From assembly GCA_030669445.1 (NCBI GenBank), contig DAOVDP010000014.1:1-14736 (forward strand): DNA of 14,736 nt, given 5' to 3'. Source of the stretch: Candidatus Latescibacterota bacterium. GTDB taxonomy: Bacteria; Latescibacterota; MVCY01. Within the stretch, counting starts at the first letter, position 1, and the number at the start of each line of letters is the position of its first letter. Both the position numbers and the translations under genes were made by a program. Below are positions 6,840-12,776 of the stretch, piece after piece. Under the pieces are notes generated by a model, which did not search any database, was not told the origin of the DNA, and saw nothing but the letters and a program-made list of their open reading frames with translations.

Positions 6840-7217
6840 TCACAACAGCCGGAATTTGGTCACCCTGGGGTCAATGATAACCTCCTCGTTTTCAAAATCG
6901 AGCTTGAAGCGCCATTTCTGCATCGTGGAAGCGCCAATGATAAGCTCTTCTGAAAAGTCGGGGATTACCATAAACTCGTCCGAGAAGCGATAGCCGTTGA
7001 GGTAGAAGTCGAGGCTCACCCGCTCTTTCACTTCTACATCCTCGCCCTTCTTTGCCGTTCCCAGTGTGAGAGGAGTGGATAACGGAGTAAAAATCTCCAG
7101 CCTCTGAGCCAAGCTCTTCTCAATGCAGGAATAGGTGGCGCCGCTGTCAAACAGGCCCTCCAGTTCCTTCTCACCTTTTGAACCTGCAAGTTTCAGCTTC
7201 TTGGCGATAATGGCCAT
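6840..7217 (-). CDS. Retropepsin-like (retroviral-type) aspartic protease domain protein
   Basis: This is a 125-residue single-domain protein. The hallmark active-site loop is LFDSGATYSCIE, with Asp24-Ser25-Gly26-Ala27 as the catalytic triad plus Ala. The later part, SEELIIGASTMQKW followed by KLDFENEEVIIDP, matches the hydrophobic-G and substrate-groove end of retropepsins. Such domains act as homodimers, each giving one Asp; no transmembrane segment or signal peptide is seen, so a soluble cytoplasmic protein is expected. Its targets are unknown. The ATG at 7217 is chosen because AGGAGG lies 7 bases upstream and a near-perfect promoter lies just before it; the longer frame from 7301 would start inside that promoter. 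The gene is an isolated unit with its own promoter and terminator, bracketed by two copies of a 121-bp repeat. Confidence 0.85.
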   Translation of the reverse strand: MAIIAKKLKLAGSKGEKELEGLFDSGATYSCIEKSLAQRLEIFTPLSTPLTLGTAKKGEDVEVKERVSLDFYLNGYRFSDEFMVIPDFSEELIIGASTMQKWRFKLDFENEEVIIDPRVTKFRLL

Positions 7218-7272
7218 TGTATAACCTCCTGAAAAACTCCTTCTTTTTGCCTCCTTGCTTTTTGACGGATTA

Positions 7273-7301
7273 AATATAGGAAAATAAACTCCGCTTGTCA
7301 A
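7273..7301 (-). promoter_or_regulatory. Sigma-70 promoter of the retropepsin-like gene
   Basis: TTGACA (7296-7301) and TATATT (7273-7278) on the minus strand are spaced by 17 bases. The predicted start near 7266 leaves a leader of about 50 bases ending in AGGAGG and the ATG at 7217. This promoter fixes the gene start. Confidence 0.8.
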
Positions 7302-7329
7302 TAGAGAACTTCACAGCAGCTGAAAATTA

Positions 7330-7450
7330 GCCCCTACAGATTCTTTCTCTTCTCTGTTTTTCTGCGTTTCAGCGGTTCTTTCAGCACTTCAGTGTTACCG
7401 CATCACGGCCATCTTCCGCGTCTGGACAAACTGACGGTCAACCTTCAGCA
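7330..7450. repeat. Direct repeat of 121 bp, copy 2
   Basis: This is the partner of 6517-6637 at an offset of 813 bp. It starts at a truncated right half of the GGGGCGACC hairpin repeat and ends inside the second gene tail (7395-7478). Confidence 0.75.
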
Positions 7451-7478
7451 CATAGAGGTAAGCCCCGCTGGCTTTTGT
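7395..7478 (-). pseudogene. Remnant of a secreted-protein C-terminal sorting-type tail, copy 2
   Basis: Read leftwards, this encodes ASGAYLYVLKVDRQFVQTRK then MAVMR and a stop at 7395-7397. That is the last strand pair and basic end of the FlgD-Ig-like or type IX-like C-terminal domain. Only about 27 codons survive. They start directly at the GTTGGGTT-type repeat (7477-7505), so everything upstream of the repeat has been lost or replaced. The tail has no start codon or ribosome site of its own. Confidence 0.6.
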
Positions 7479-7505
7479 CGGGTTCGCTGTGTTTAACCCA
7501 ACCTA
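7477..7505. repeat. Short inverted repeat, copy 2
   Basis: Arms 7477-7484 and 7495-7502, with one mismatch, match the element at 6342-6371, including the trailing CTAC. On the minus strand its edge supplies the TAG stop codon of the 35-residue membrane peptide, and its other edge meets the sorting-tail remnant. Confidence 0.6.
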
Positions 7506-7610
7506 CGAAACTTTCGTTTTTCGGCTGTGCGATCCGCCCCAGACCGTCACCAGGATCATAAGCAGGAAGGCCAGCGCTATGTTTACCAGGGCGGTAATTC
7601 TCCAGATCAT
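7503..7610 (-). CDS. Small single-pass membrane peptide, 35 residues, coupled to the response regulator
   Basis: The ATG (7608-7610) overlaps the TGA stop (7607-7609) of the response regulator in an ATGA arrangement, the usual sign of translational coupling. The peptide reads MIWRITALVNIALAFLLMIL, then VTVWGGSHSRKTKVS and TAG. It has one strongly hydrophobic helix (about residues 5-25) followed by a short basic tail. A GGA lies 10 bases before the start. The stop codon comes from the edge of a dispersed repeat, so the gene may be a shortened form of a longer membrane protein. I do not recognise a family. If real, it would sit in the inner membrane with the basic end in the cytoplasm and could be a partner of the regulator. 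Confidence 0.5.
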   Translation of the reverse strand: MIWRITALVNIALAFLLMILVTVWGGSHSRKTKVS

Positions 7611-8023
7611 CGGGACTTGTTCCTTTGTTCGAGGCGACTGCAGACCTCAATAACAGAGAGCACCTGTATCAGATACTTCAGGTCGAGAGGTTTAGGGATG
7701 AACTTAAACGCGCCCAACTCCAGGCTTCTTTTGGCGTCTTCCTCTGCTGTTCCTCGGCCGGACATCATTATTACCGGCACCTTGGGGTATTGCTGCTTGA
7801 TTATCTGCAGCAGTTGGAATCCATTTGTCCCTGGCATCTCAATGTCGGAGAGGACCACAAGTGGGGTCCCCTTTCTCAGTATCTCGAGAGCCTCCCGGGC
7901 CCCGCAAGCAATGATTGTCTGATACTCCCAGTGGTCGAGGAGGTCCTCCAACATGGAACATATGTGTTCATCATCATCCACAATCAGAACAGTTACTTTT
8001 CCCCTTGGAGTCCTTTGCACCAT
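7607..8023 (-). CDS. Single-domain response regulator (CheY-like receiver)
   Basis: This 138-residue protein is almost entirely a receiver domain: VLIVDDDEH (acidic pocket D16-D18), phospho-acceptor Asp60 in VVLSDIEMPG, Ser88 in VIMMSGRG, and Lys111 in FIPKPLD. All the conserved positions are intact. There is no DNA-binding or enzymatic output domain, so it should act as a phosphorelay intermediate or by protein contact. The ATG at 8023 has only a weak purine-rich site (GAGAAGAAAA) upstream. A sigma-70 promoter at 8179-8207 lies upstream, and a sigma-54 promoter at 8553-8568 could also read into it. It overlaps the start of a 35-residue membrane peptide downstream. The cognate kinase may be the one encoded at 10908-12671. 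Confidence 0.88.
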   Translation of the reverse strand: MVQRTPRGKVTVLIVDDDEHICSMLEDLLDHWEYQTIIACGAREALEILRKGTPLVVLSDIEMPGTNGFQLLQIIKQQYPKVPVIMMSGRGTAEEDAKRSLELGAFKFIPKPLDLKYLIQVLSVIEVCSRLEQRNKSR

Positions 8024-8178
8024 ATTTTCTTCTCTTTGTACACTTTGCCCCCTGAATCAACAGAAAGGAGAAGCAGTTGGCATCTCTCCACTGATCTAGG
8101 GATGACAAACAGTTCCTTATTTCCCCTCTCTTTCCCTATTGTCTGTCTCCTCTTGCTCAGGCCTGGTCTTATGTTCCA

Positions 8179-8225
8179 AGAATAGGCGAAGGGTCCGAGC
8201 CTGTCAAGCACTAGAAGCCTTCGCC
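8179..8225 (-). promoter_or_regulatory. Sigma-70 promoter of the response regulator, with inverted repeat around the -35 box
   Basis: On the minus strand TTGACA (8202-8207) and TATTCT (8179-8184) are 17 bases apart, giving a start near 8172 and a leader of about 150 bases. The arms GGCGAAGG (8185-8192) and CCTTCGCC (8218-8225) form an inverted repeat enclosing the -35 box. It may be an operator, or a weak terminator hairpin without a good T run. Confidence 0.6.
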
Positions 8226-8323
8226 CTTTAACCAGGCATCGAGAGGAGTTTTTGGGCGCCCGGCCTTTTTGTTAGCTATGAGGTGGTTTCTTTTCAAGTT
8301 GCGGCAAGGACCTGGTATGGGTC

Positions 8324-8419
8324 CTAACTCTTGGGGAAACCTCCTGGGCGACCACGGAGGGTCGTCCCTACAGATTCTTTCTCCCCCCAACCTCCCTTTT
8401 TCTCCGCGGATTCTGCCAT
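8324..8419 (-). pseudogene. Truncated copy of a response-regulator start (31 codons)
   Basis: From an ATG at 8419, with GGAG 8 bases upstream, the frame reads MAESAEKKGGWGEKE and ends at 8324 after 31 codons. Both the leader and the first codons resemble the start of the response regulator at 9422 (MAKSVEKKGSQG). The similarity covers roughly 8390-8475 against 9390-9475. The copy breaks off where the GGGCGACC hairpin repeat begins. It is the first open frame after the sigma-54 promoter, but is unlikely to make a functional receiver. Confidence 0.6.
8347..8368. repeat. GGGCGACC hairpin repeat, copy 2
   Basis: Arms 8347-8354 and 8361-8368 with the loop ACGGAG pair with one G-T. It is followed by the same CTACAGATTCTTTCT as at 6521. 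It marks the break in the truncated response-regulator copy. Confidence 0.6.
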
Positions 8420-8440
8420 CCGAGTTTCTCCTCTGAACAC

Positions 8441-8460
8441 TGTGGCCCTTAAGGGCCACA
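8441..8460. promoter_or_regulatory. Perfect 20-bp palindrome in the leader of the truncated regulator copy
   Basis: TGTGGCCCTTAAGGGCCACA is a perfect palindrome with no central spacer, lying between the sigma-54 promoter and the ATG at 8419. The matching place upstream of the intact regulator has lost the symmetry. It could be an operator or an RNA hairpin; no T run follows. Confidence 0.4.
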
Positions 8461-8552
8461 TTAAACCGAACCTTGCCAAATTATCTTATCAACAGAGTCG
8501 AACCATGCCAGGAGGAAATCCCTCGCTGTTCGTCTGTGTGGCGTGAAAGGGC

Positions 8553-8568
8553 AGCAACTTTCGTGCCA
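8553..8568 (-). promoter_or_regulatory. Sigma-54 (RpoN) -24/-12 promoter
   Basis: The minus strand reads TGGCACGAAAGTTGCT. This matches every fixed position of the sigma-54 consensus, with GG and GC separated by exactly 10 bases. Transcription would start near 8543 and run left through the truncated regulator copy towards the response regulator at 8023. A terminator lies just upstream, and three repeated sites at 8676-8849 sit about 140, 220 and 300 bases upstream, as expected for activator enhancers. Confidence 0.75.
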
Positions 8569-8574
8569 GATAAT

Positions 8575-8606
8575 AAAAAGGCCACTCAGTGTATCTCTAA
8601 GTGGCC
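8575..8606 (-). terminator. Intrinsic terminator of the rpoN-kinase-NtrC-regulator operon
   Basis: GGCCACT (8580-8586) and AGTGGCC (8600-8606) form a perfect 7-bp stem, followed on the minus strand by TTTTTATTA. It would stop transcripts coming from the regulator ending at 8898 and insulate the sigma-54 promoter immediately downstream. Confidence 0.75.
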
Positions 8607-8675
8607 AGTAACAATTCAGTTGTAAAAATATTTCTTTAGTCTAAAGCCTGTCTTAAAATGCCGCCAGCACAATTA

Positions 8676-8849
8676 TGTTCAATATCTGACACTCTTTTTT
8701 TTCACAATTTTCCTATCTCTCTGGCTTAAAAACAGCTATTTCCATTACTGGAACTGTTCAATATCTGACAGCGATTCCCCCCACAATTATCTTAGTTGCC
8801 TGATTCCGGTGAGGTTATCTCGATTGTCATCACTGTTCAATTTCTGGCA
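8676..8849 (-). promoter_or_regulatory. Three 16-bp sites at exact 79-bp spacing, probable activator enhancer array
   Basis: On the minus strand the sites read TGTCAGATATTGAACA (8676-8691), the identical TGTCAGATATTGAACA (8755-8770) and TGCCAGAAATTGAACA (8834-8849). The start-to-start distance is 79 bp both times. The sequence between sites is largely different, apart from a shared CACAATT. Each site is an imperfect palindrome (TGT-N10-ACA in two of the three). Their place upstream of a sigma-54 promoter and next to an NtrC-type gene suggests activator binding sites. Confidence 0.6.
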
Positions 8850-8897
8850 CCAAGCAGCGACCAACATGAAATCGGTAACCACAAAACCTTTGTATCC

Positions 8898-9422
8898 CTA
8901 TTGGCAACTCACCGTAGCGTCCGATGTTACATCGCACCCATGTCTCTTCCTGTCTAATTTTCTCATCAGCCTTTCTTCTCTGCGATGATTTTGATCTGTT
9001 TTCCCCTTTCTCTTTGACCCTATCTCCCTCTTCATAAGCGTTCTCTCAATGCGTTCTCTTGCTTCGCTCTTCAGAAATTGCGATTTGGTGAGGTAGTCCG
9101 CTGCCTCTGCCTTCATAGCCTGTATGGCTGTCTGAACCGAACTGTATCCGGTTACCACGATGACCGGCAGCGTTGATCTCATCTGCTTTAGGGTCTTAAG
9201 TAGATCTATGCCGTTCATACCCGGCATCCAGATATCTGTGATCACCAGATCAAAATCTGCTCCGCCTACCAATTGGATAGCCTGTGCCGCACTGGTAGTA
9301 GTGGTGACCGTGTAACCCCACGCTCTCAAGATATCAGCGTAGACCTCTACGAAATCTCTCTCATTGTCCACTAATAATATTTGTGCCCCCTGACTTCCCT
9401 TTTTCTCTACGGATTTTGCCAT
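8898..9422 (-). CDS. Response regulator with receiver domain and basic C-terminal tail
   Basis: This protein has 174 residues. The receiver spans about 12-125: ILLVDNERD (Asp19 with Glu21), phospho-acceptor Asp63 in VITDIWMPGMNG, Thr91 in VVTGYSS, and Lys113 in YLTKSQF. The Pro that normally follows this Lys is replaced by Ser. After the receiver comes a highly basic tail of about 45 residues (KREIGSKRKGK, RREERLMRKLDRKRHG) with no recognisable output domain; it could touch nucleic acid or be the result of truncation. The ATG at 9422 is preferred (GGAGG 10 bases upstream) over the longer frame from 9461. The gene follows the NtrC-type gene by about 60 bases and is the last of the operon before the terminator at 8575-8606. 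Confidence 0.85.
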   Translation of the reverse strand: MAKSVEKKGSQGAQILLVDNERDFVEVYADILRAWGYTVTTTTSAAQAIQLVGGADFDLVITDIWMPGMNGIDLLKTLKQMRSTLPVIVVTGYSSVQTAIQAMKAEAADYLTKSQFLKSEARERIERTLMKREIGSKRKGKTDQNHRREERLMRKLDRKRHGCDVTSDATVSCQ

Positions 9423-9480
9423 CCGAGTTTTTCCTCCGAACATCTCCTTAAAGGTTAGCACTAAACCAAAACTTGATCCG

Positions 9481-10845
9481 TTAACTCTTATTCAACGCGT
9501 ACTTCTTTATCTTGTTGTAGAGGGTTCCCCGACTTATCCGGAGCAGGGTGGCAGATTTACTCAGGTTCCAACCAGTTTCCCCCAAGGCCTTAAGTATCAA
9601 TATCCTTTCTGCTTCGGGCAGGGATTTTGAACTCAATCTCAGGGTAAATCCTTCGGCCTCATCAGCATTTTTTAACTCGGGGGGCAGATCGGCTGGTTTT
9701 ATGATATCACTCCCAGATAAGACAACTGCCCTTTCCATGTAATTCCTCAACTCCCTCACATTTCCCGGCCAGTGATAGGGCAGCATCAGATCGAGGGCAT
9801 CATCGGATATCCCCTCAATTCTCTTGTGAGTTTCCTTAGCGAATATCCTAAGAAAATAGTTTGTCAGAATGGGGATGTCTTCTTTTCTTTCTCTCAGAGG
9901 CGGTATATGAATGGGAACGACGTTCAGACGATGGAACAAATCCTCCCGGAATCTCTTCTCTCTGATGGCTTTTTCCAGATCCTGATTGCTCGCTGAGATG
10001 AGTCTAATATCAACCTTGATTGTCTCTGTTCCGCCTACTCTTTCAAACTCCATTGCCTGCAAAACCCGGAGCAGCTTTGCCTGGGTAGAGAGGGGGATGT
10101 CGCCGATTTGATCCAGAAACAGGGTTCCTTTATCGGCCAATTCAAACCTGCCTTTCCTCTGAGTAAAAGCAGAGGTAAAGGCACCTTTCTCATGACCAAA
10201 AAGCTCGCTTTCCAGAACACCATCAGGAAGAGAGGCACAGCTCACTTTGATAAATGGCCTGTTCTTGCGAGGACTGGAATAATGGATGACATGTGCTAAA
10301 AGCTCCTTCCCGGTGCCACTTTCCCCGGTCAGCAGCACTGATGAGTTCGTCGGAGCAATGGTCTTTATCCTCTCAAATATTGCCTGCATCGCCGACGCCC
10401 TTCCCACAATATTATCAAAATGATAATTTTTGCTCAGCGTCTCCTGGAAATATATATTGTTTTCTAATAGGTTCTTACGTTCCAGTATCCGGTCGACTAT
10501 CTGGAGGATTTCATCAGGGTTAAAGGGTTTCAAAATGTAATTATAGGCGCCTTTTCTTGTAGCATCAATGGCGTTCTTTATAGTGCCATAGCCCGTTAGC
10601 ATGACGAACATTGTCCAGGGATACTCTTCTTTTACTCGCTCTAAAAGCTTCATACCATCCATCCCCGGCATCTTCAGATCAGTTACTGTCAAATCAAAAG
10701 GGGCGTTCCCCCGGAGGATCTCTAAGGCCTCCAACCCACCTGTTGCAATAGAGACAGCATGTCCCTTGCCTCTCAGGATATCCCCCAGTGTCTCCAGCAT
10801 ATTGACCTCATCGTCAACTAACAAGATCCTCAGTCTGTCACTCAT
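9481..10845 (-). CDS. NtrC-family sigma-54-dependent response regulator
   Basis: This 454-residue activator has three domains. The receiver (1-120) has Asp11, Asp12, phospho-acceptor Asp56 (VTDLKMPG), Thr84 and Lys106. The AAA+ domain (about 145-385) has Walker A GESGTGKE (174-181), ELFGHEKGAFTSA, and the arginine-finger region FREDLFHRLNVVPIHIPPLR. A Fis-type helix-turn-helix follows (about 410-450, WNLSKSATLLRISRGTLYNK). Two things are odd. The sigma-54 contact loop is GAFTSA rather than GAFTGA, and Walker B reads TLFLDQIGD with Gln246 where Glu is normal. Ser202 (VSCASL) replaces the usual Asn of NCAAL, though that change is also seen in other members. The ATG at 10845 (AGGGA 5 bases upstream) is preferred over GTG at 10872. 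It lies about 60 bases after the kinase gene, its likely partner. Confidence 0.93.
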   Translation of the reverse strand: MSDRLRILLVDDEVNMLETLGDILRGKGHAVSIATGGLEALEILRGNAPFDLTVTDLKMPGMDGMKLLERVKEEYPWTMFVMLTGYGTIKNAIDATRKGAYNYILKPFNPDEILQIVDRILERKNLLENNIYFQETLSKNYHFDNIVGRASAMQAIFERIKTIAPTNSSVLLTGESGTGKELLAHVIHYSSPRKNRPFIKVSCASLPDGVLESELFGHEKGAFTSAFTQRKGRFELADKGTLFLDQIGDIPLSTQAKLLRVLQAMEFERVGGTETIKVDIRLISASNQDLEKAIREKRFREDLFHRLNVVPIHIPPLRERKEDIPILTNYFLRIFAKETHKRIEGISDDALDLMLPYHWPGNVRELRNYMERAVVLSGSDIIKPADLPPELKNADEAEGFTLRLSSKSLPEAERILILKALGETGWNLSKSATLLRISRGTLYNKIKKYALNKS

Positions 10846-10907
10846 TATCTTCCCTTTGGGTGTAACCAACACCGACCGATGTGAAATCAGTCGCTAATAC
10901 AAAACCC

Positions 10908-12671
10908 TTACGCTCTCGTGGGCAGTCTCAAGGTAACAATCGTTCCCTTCTCTTTCCTATTCTCAATGGTTATATCCCCTCCGAATTTTTTGACAGTTGA
11001 ATAACCAAGGGATAGTCCTAACCCCGTTCCGGACTCTTTAGTAGTGAAGAAAGGGTCAAAGACATCCCCCAGCACCTCTTCTGGGATGCCCATCCCGGTA
11101 TCTTCGAAGACGATCTCTATAGAATCCTTTTGTTGTTCAGTGGCATCTGCAGGCACCGACTTGGTAGCTACCCTCAAGCTGCCGCCGTCGGGCATCGCCT
11201 GAGTTGCGTTGAGGATGATGTTCAGGAAGGCCTGTTTTATCTCGTCAAGGTTCAGAAATATAGCAGGCAATCGTCTTAGATTCAACTCTAAGCTGATATC
11301 ATTGACTCGAAGCTCTTTCTCCACCAGACTCAGGGTCATCTCCAGCAGTTCATTAATATCAACTTCCGCTAATTCATACTCTGAACTCCTGGAAAATTGT
11401 AGCAGATTTTCGATCACTCTTGTGGCTCGCTCCACCTCAGATTCCATGATCTTGAGGTGCTTCCGGACCTCTGGCCTTTCAGATTTCAGGATATCTTTAA
11501 TGTAACATAGGGATACATTTATAATTCCTAGGGGATTTCTGACCTCGTGGGCGACTCCTGCTGCTAGCTGCCCTAATCCGGCCAATTTTTGAGCCTGTGC
11601 AAGAGACCGCTGGGTTTTCGCCAACTCATCGTTTTTCTGCTTCACCTGTTGATCCAGCAAGTGACTGAGCTCTCTGGTCTCAGAGTGAAGTCGGGCGTTT
11701 TCTATTGCCACAGCGATCTTCTCGCCCAGCAAACGTAGCAACACCCGTTCTCCTTCACTTAAGCTATCAGGCCCCGTGCTCCCTACTATAAGAACTCCCA
11801 TCACAGTATCCTGTGTTCGGATAGGGATACCAGCAATTACCTTAATCCCCCTTTTCCTGTCGTCTTGGGGAATTCTCAGTACACCCTCGAGAGCTACTCT
11901 AACAGCAACTGGCTTCCCTTCTCTAATCACTCTCCAGACGATGCCGTTCTTTCTGGGCTTTGCGGGCTGGTAATGCAAACCCAGTCCTGGTTTTGAACTC
12001 ACCACAGCTTCCCGGAGTTCCTCTCCCTTAGCATCTAATAACCAGATGATGGCACGTTGACTGTTAGTGATCTCAATAGCGCTATCTGTGATCAGTTTAA
12101 GCATTCTGGTCATATCATGGGTCTTGTCGATGACCTGGCAGATCTCACAGAGTTCTTCCGCTGCCAACACAAGTCCCTTGCACTCGGTTATGTCGGCCAT
12201 ATTGCCTAATAAGGCCGGTTTCCCATCATATTGGATAATCACTGGCGTAAGTTGCGCCCATCTCAGCTCGTCGTCCTTTCGTATGTATTTGAACTCCGGT
12301 CTTGGAGGTGCGTCGGAAATATCGCCGGTTAAGACTCTATTCGTTGATCTCTCTATCTCATCTTTATGATCAGGATGTATGATATCCAGATAATTCATGC
12401 TCATCAATTCCTCAGCGGAGTATCCTGTTAGAGCCTCCATAGTCCCGTTTACAAACTTGAATTTCCCCTCCTGAAAGATGTAGATCCCGTCGGTAGACTT
12501 CTCCACAATAACCCTGCAGATCTCTGCCGCCCTCTGCTGTGTCCAATCGTGTGTTCCTGGCGGACAGGATTTCATCTTCGTTGTCAATTTTCCCTCGAAT
12601 ATCTTTCTATTTGCAGAATAGACAGGGACAGTATACCAACTACCGCTGGGTTTAAGAAGTCTATATTTCAT
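10908..12671 (-). CDS. PAS-GAF sensor histidine kinase (NtrB-like)
   Basis: This 587-residue kinase has no clear transmembrane segment, so it is probably cytoplasmic. A PAS domain spans about 48-165 (IYIFQEGKFKFVNGTMEALT, ending LLGNMADITE), and a GAF domain about 175-325. A coiled region (about 330-362) leads to the dimerisation domain with the phospho-acceptor His375 in AAGVAHEVRNPLG. The ATPase domain keeps the N box (FLNIILNATQAMPDGG, N484/N488), G1 (EDTGMGIPEE), the F box (DPFFTTKESG) and G2 (GTGLGLSL). The start is placed at the ATG at 12671, where AAGGA and GGAGG lie upstream; the longer frame to 12737 begins with TTG and has no ribosome site. The first about 45 residues match nothing I know. 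It should phosphorylate the NtrC-type protein directly downstream and perhaps the two receiver proteins. The signal is unknown. Confidence 0.92.
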   Translation of the reverse strand: MKYRLLKPSGSWYTVPVYSANRKIFEGKLTTKMKSCPPGTHDWTQQRAAEICRVIVEKSTDGIYIFQEGKFKFVNGTMEALTGYSAEELMSMNYLDIIHPDHKDEIERSTNRVLTGDISDAPPRPEFKYIRKDDELRWAQLTPVIIQYDGKPALLGNMADITECKGLVLAAEELCEICQVIDKTHDMTRMLKLITDSAIEITNSQRAIIWLLDAKGEELREAVVSSKPGLGLHYQPAKPRKNGIVWRVIREGKPVAVRVALEGVLRIPQDDRKRGIKVIAGIPIRTQDTVMGVLIVGSTGPDSLSEGERVLLRLLGEKIAVAIENARLHSETRELSHLLDQQVKQKNDELAKTQRSLAQAQKLAGLGQLAAGVAHEVRNPLGIINVSLCYIKDILKSERPEVRKHLKIMESEVERATRVIENLLQFSRSSEYELAEVDINELLEMTLSLVEKELRVNDISLELNLRRLPAIFLNLDEIKQAFLNIILNATQAMPDGGSLRVATKSVPADATEQQKDSIEIVFEDTGMGIPEEVLGDVFDPFFTTKESGTGLGLSLGYSTVKKFGGDITIENRKEKGTIVTLRLPTRA

Positions 12672-12694
12672 TAGGCAATCCTTTCCTCCGTAGT

Positions 12695-12720
12695 GCCGAC
12701 GGGAAGGGATTCCCGGCGGC
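12695..12720. other. Strong hairpin just before the kinase ribosome site
   Basis: Arms 12695-12705 and 12710-12720 (GCCGACGGGAA and its near-perfect complement, one mismatch) enclose a 4-base loop. It stands in the 105-base gap between rpoN and the kinase, immediately upstream of GGAGG (12686-12690 region). With no T run it is not a terminator. It may lower or uncouple kinase translation, or stabilise a processed mRNA end. Confidence 0.45.
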
Positions 12721-12776
12721 CTCGGCAAGTCGAACAACAGTGAAGAGAGGAATTAACTACGTTGAATCCAGAGAGT

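Noticed and set aside
8211..8459. Minus-strand 82-codon frame ending AGRPKTPLDAWLKGEGF
   Set aside because: It runs through the truncated regulator copy in the wrong frame and through the hairpin repeat. The last 25 residues look protein-like and could be a remnant, but I recognise no family.
8676..8849. CRISPR array
   Set aside because: There are only three 16-bp repeats at 79-bp spacing with partly similar spacers, which does not fit CRISPR repeat or spacer sizes; placement upstream of a sigma-54 promoter explains them better.
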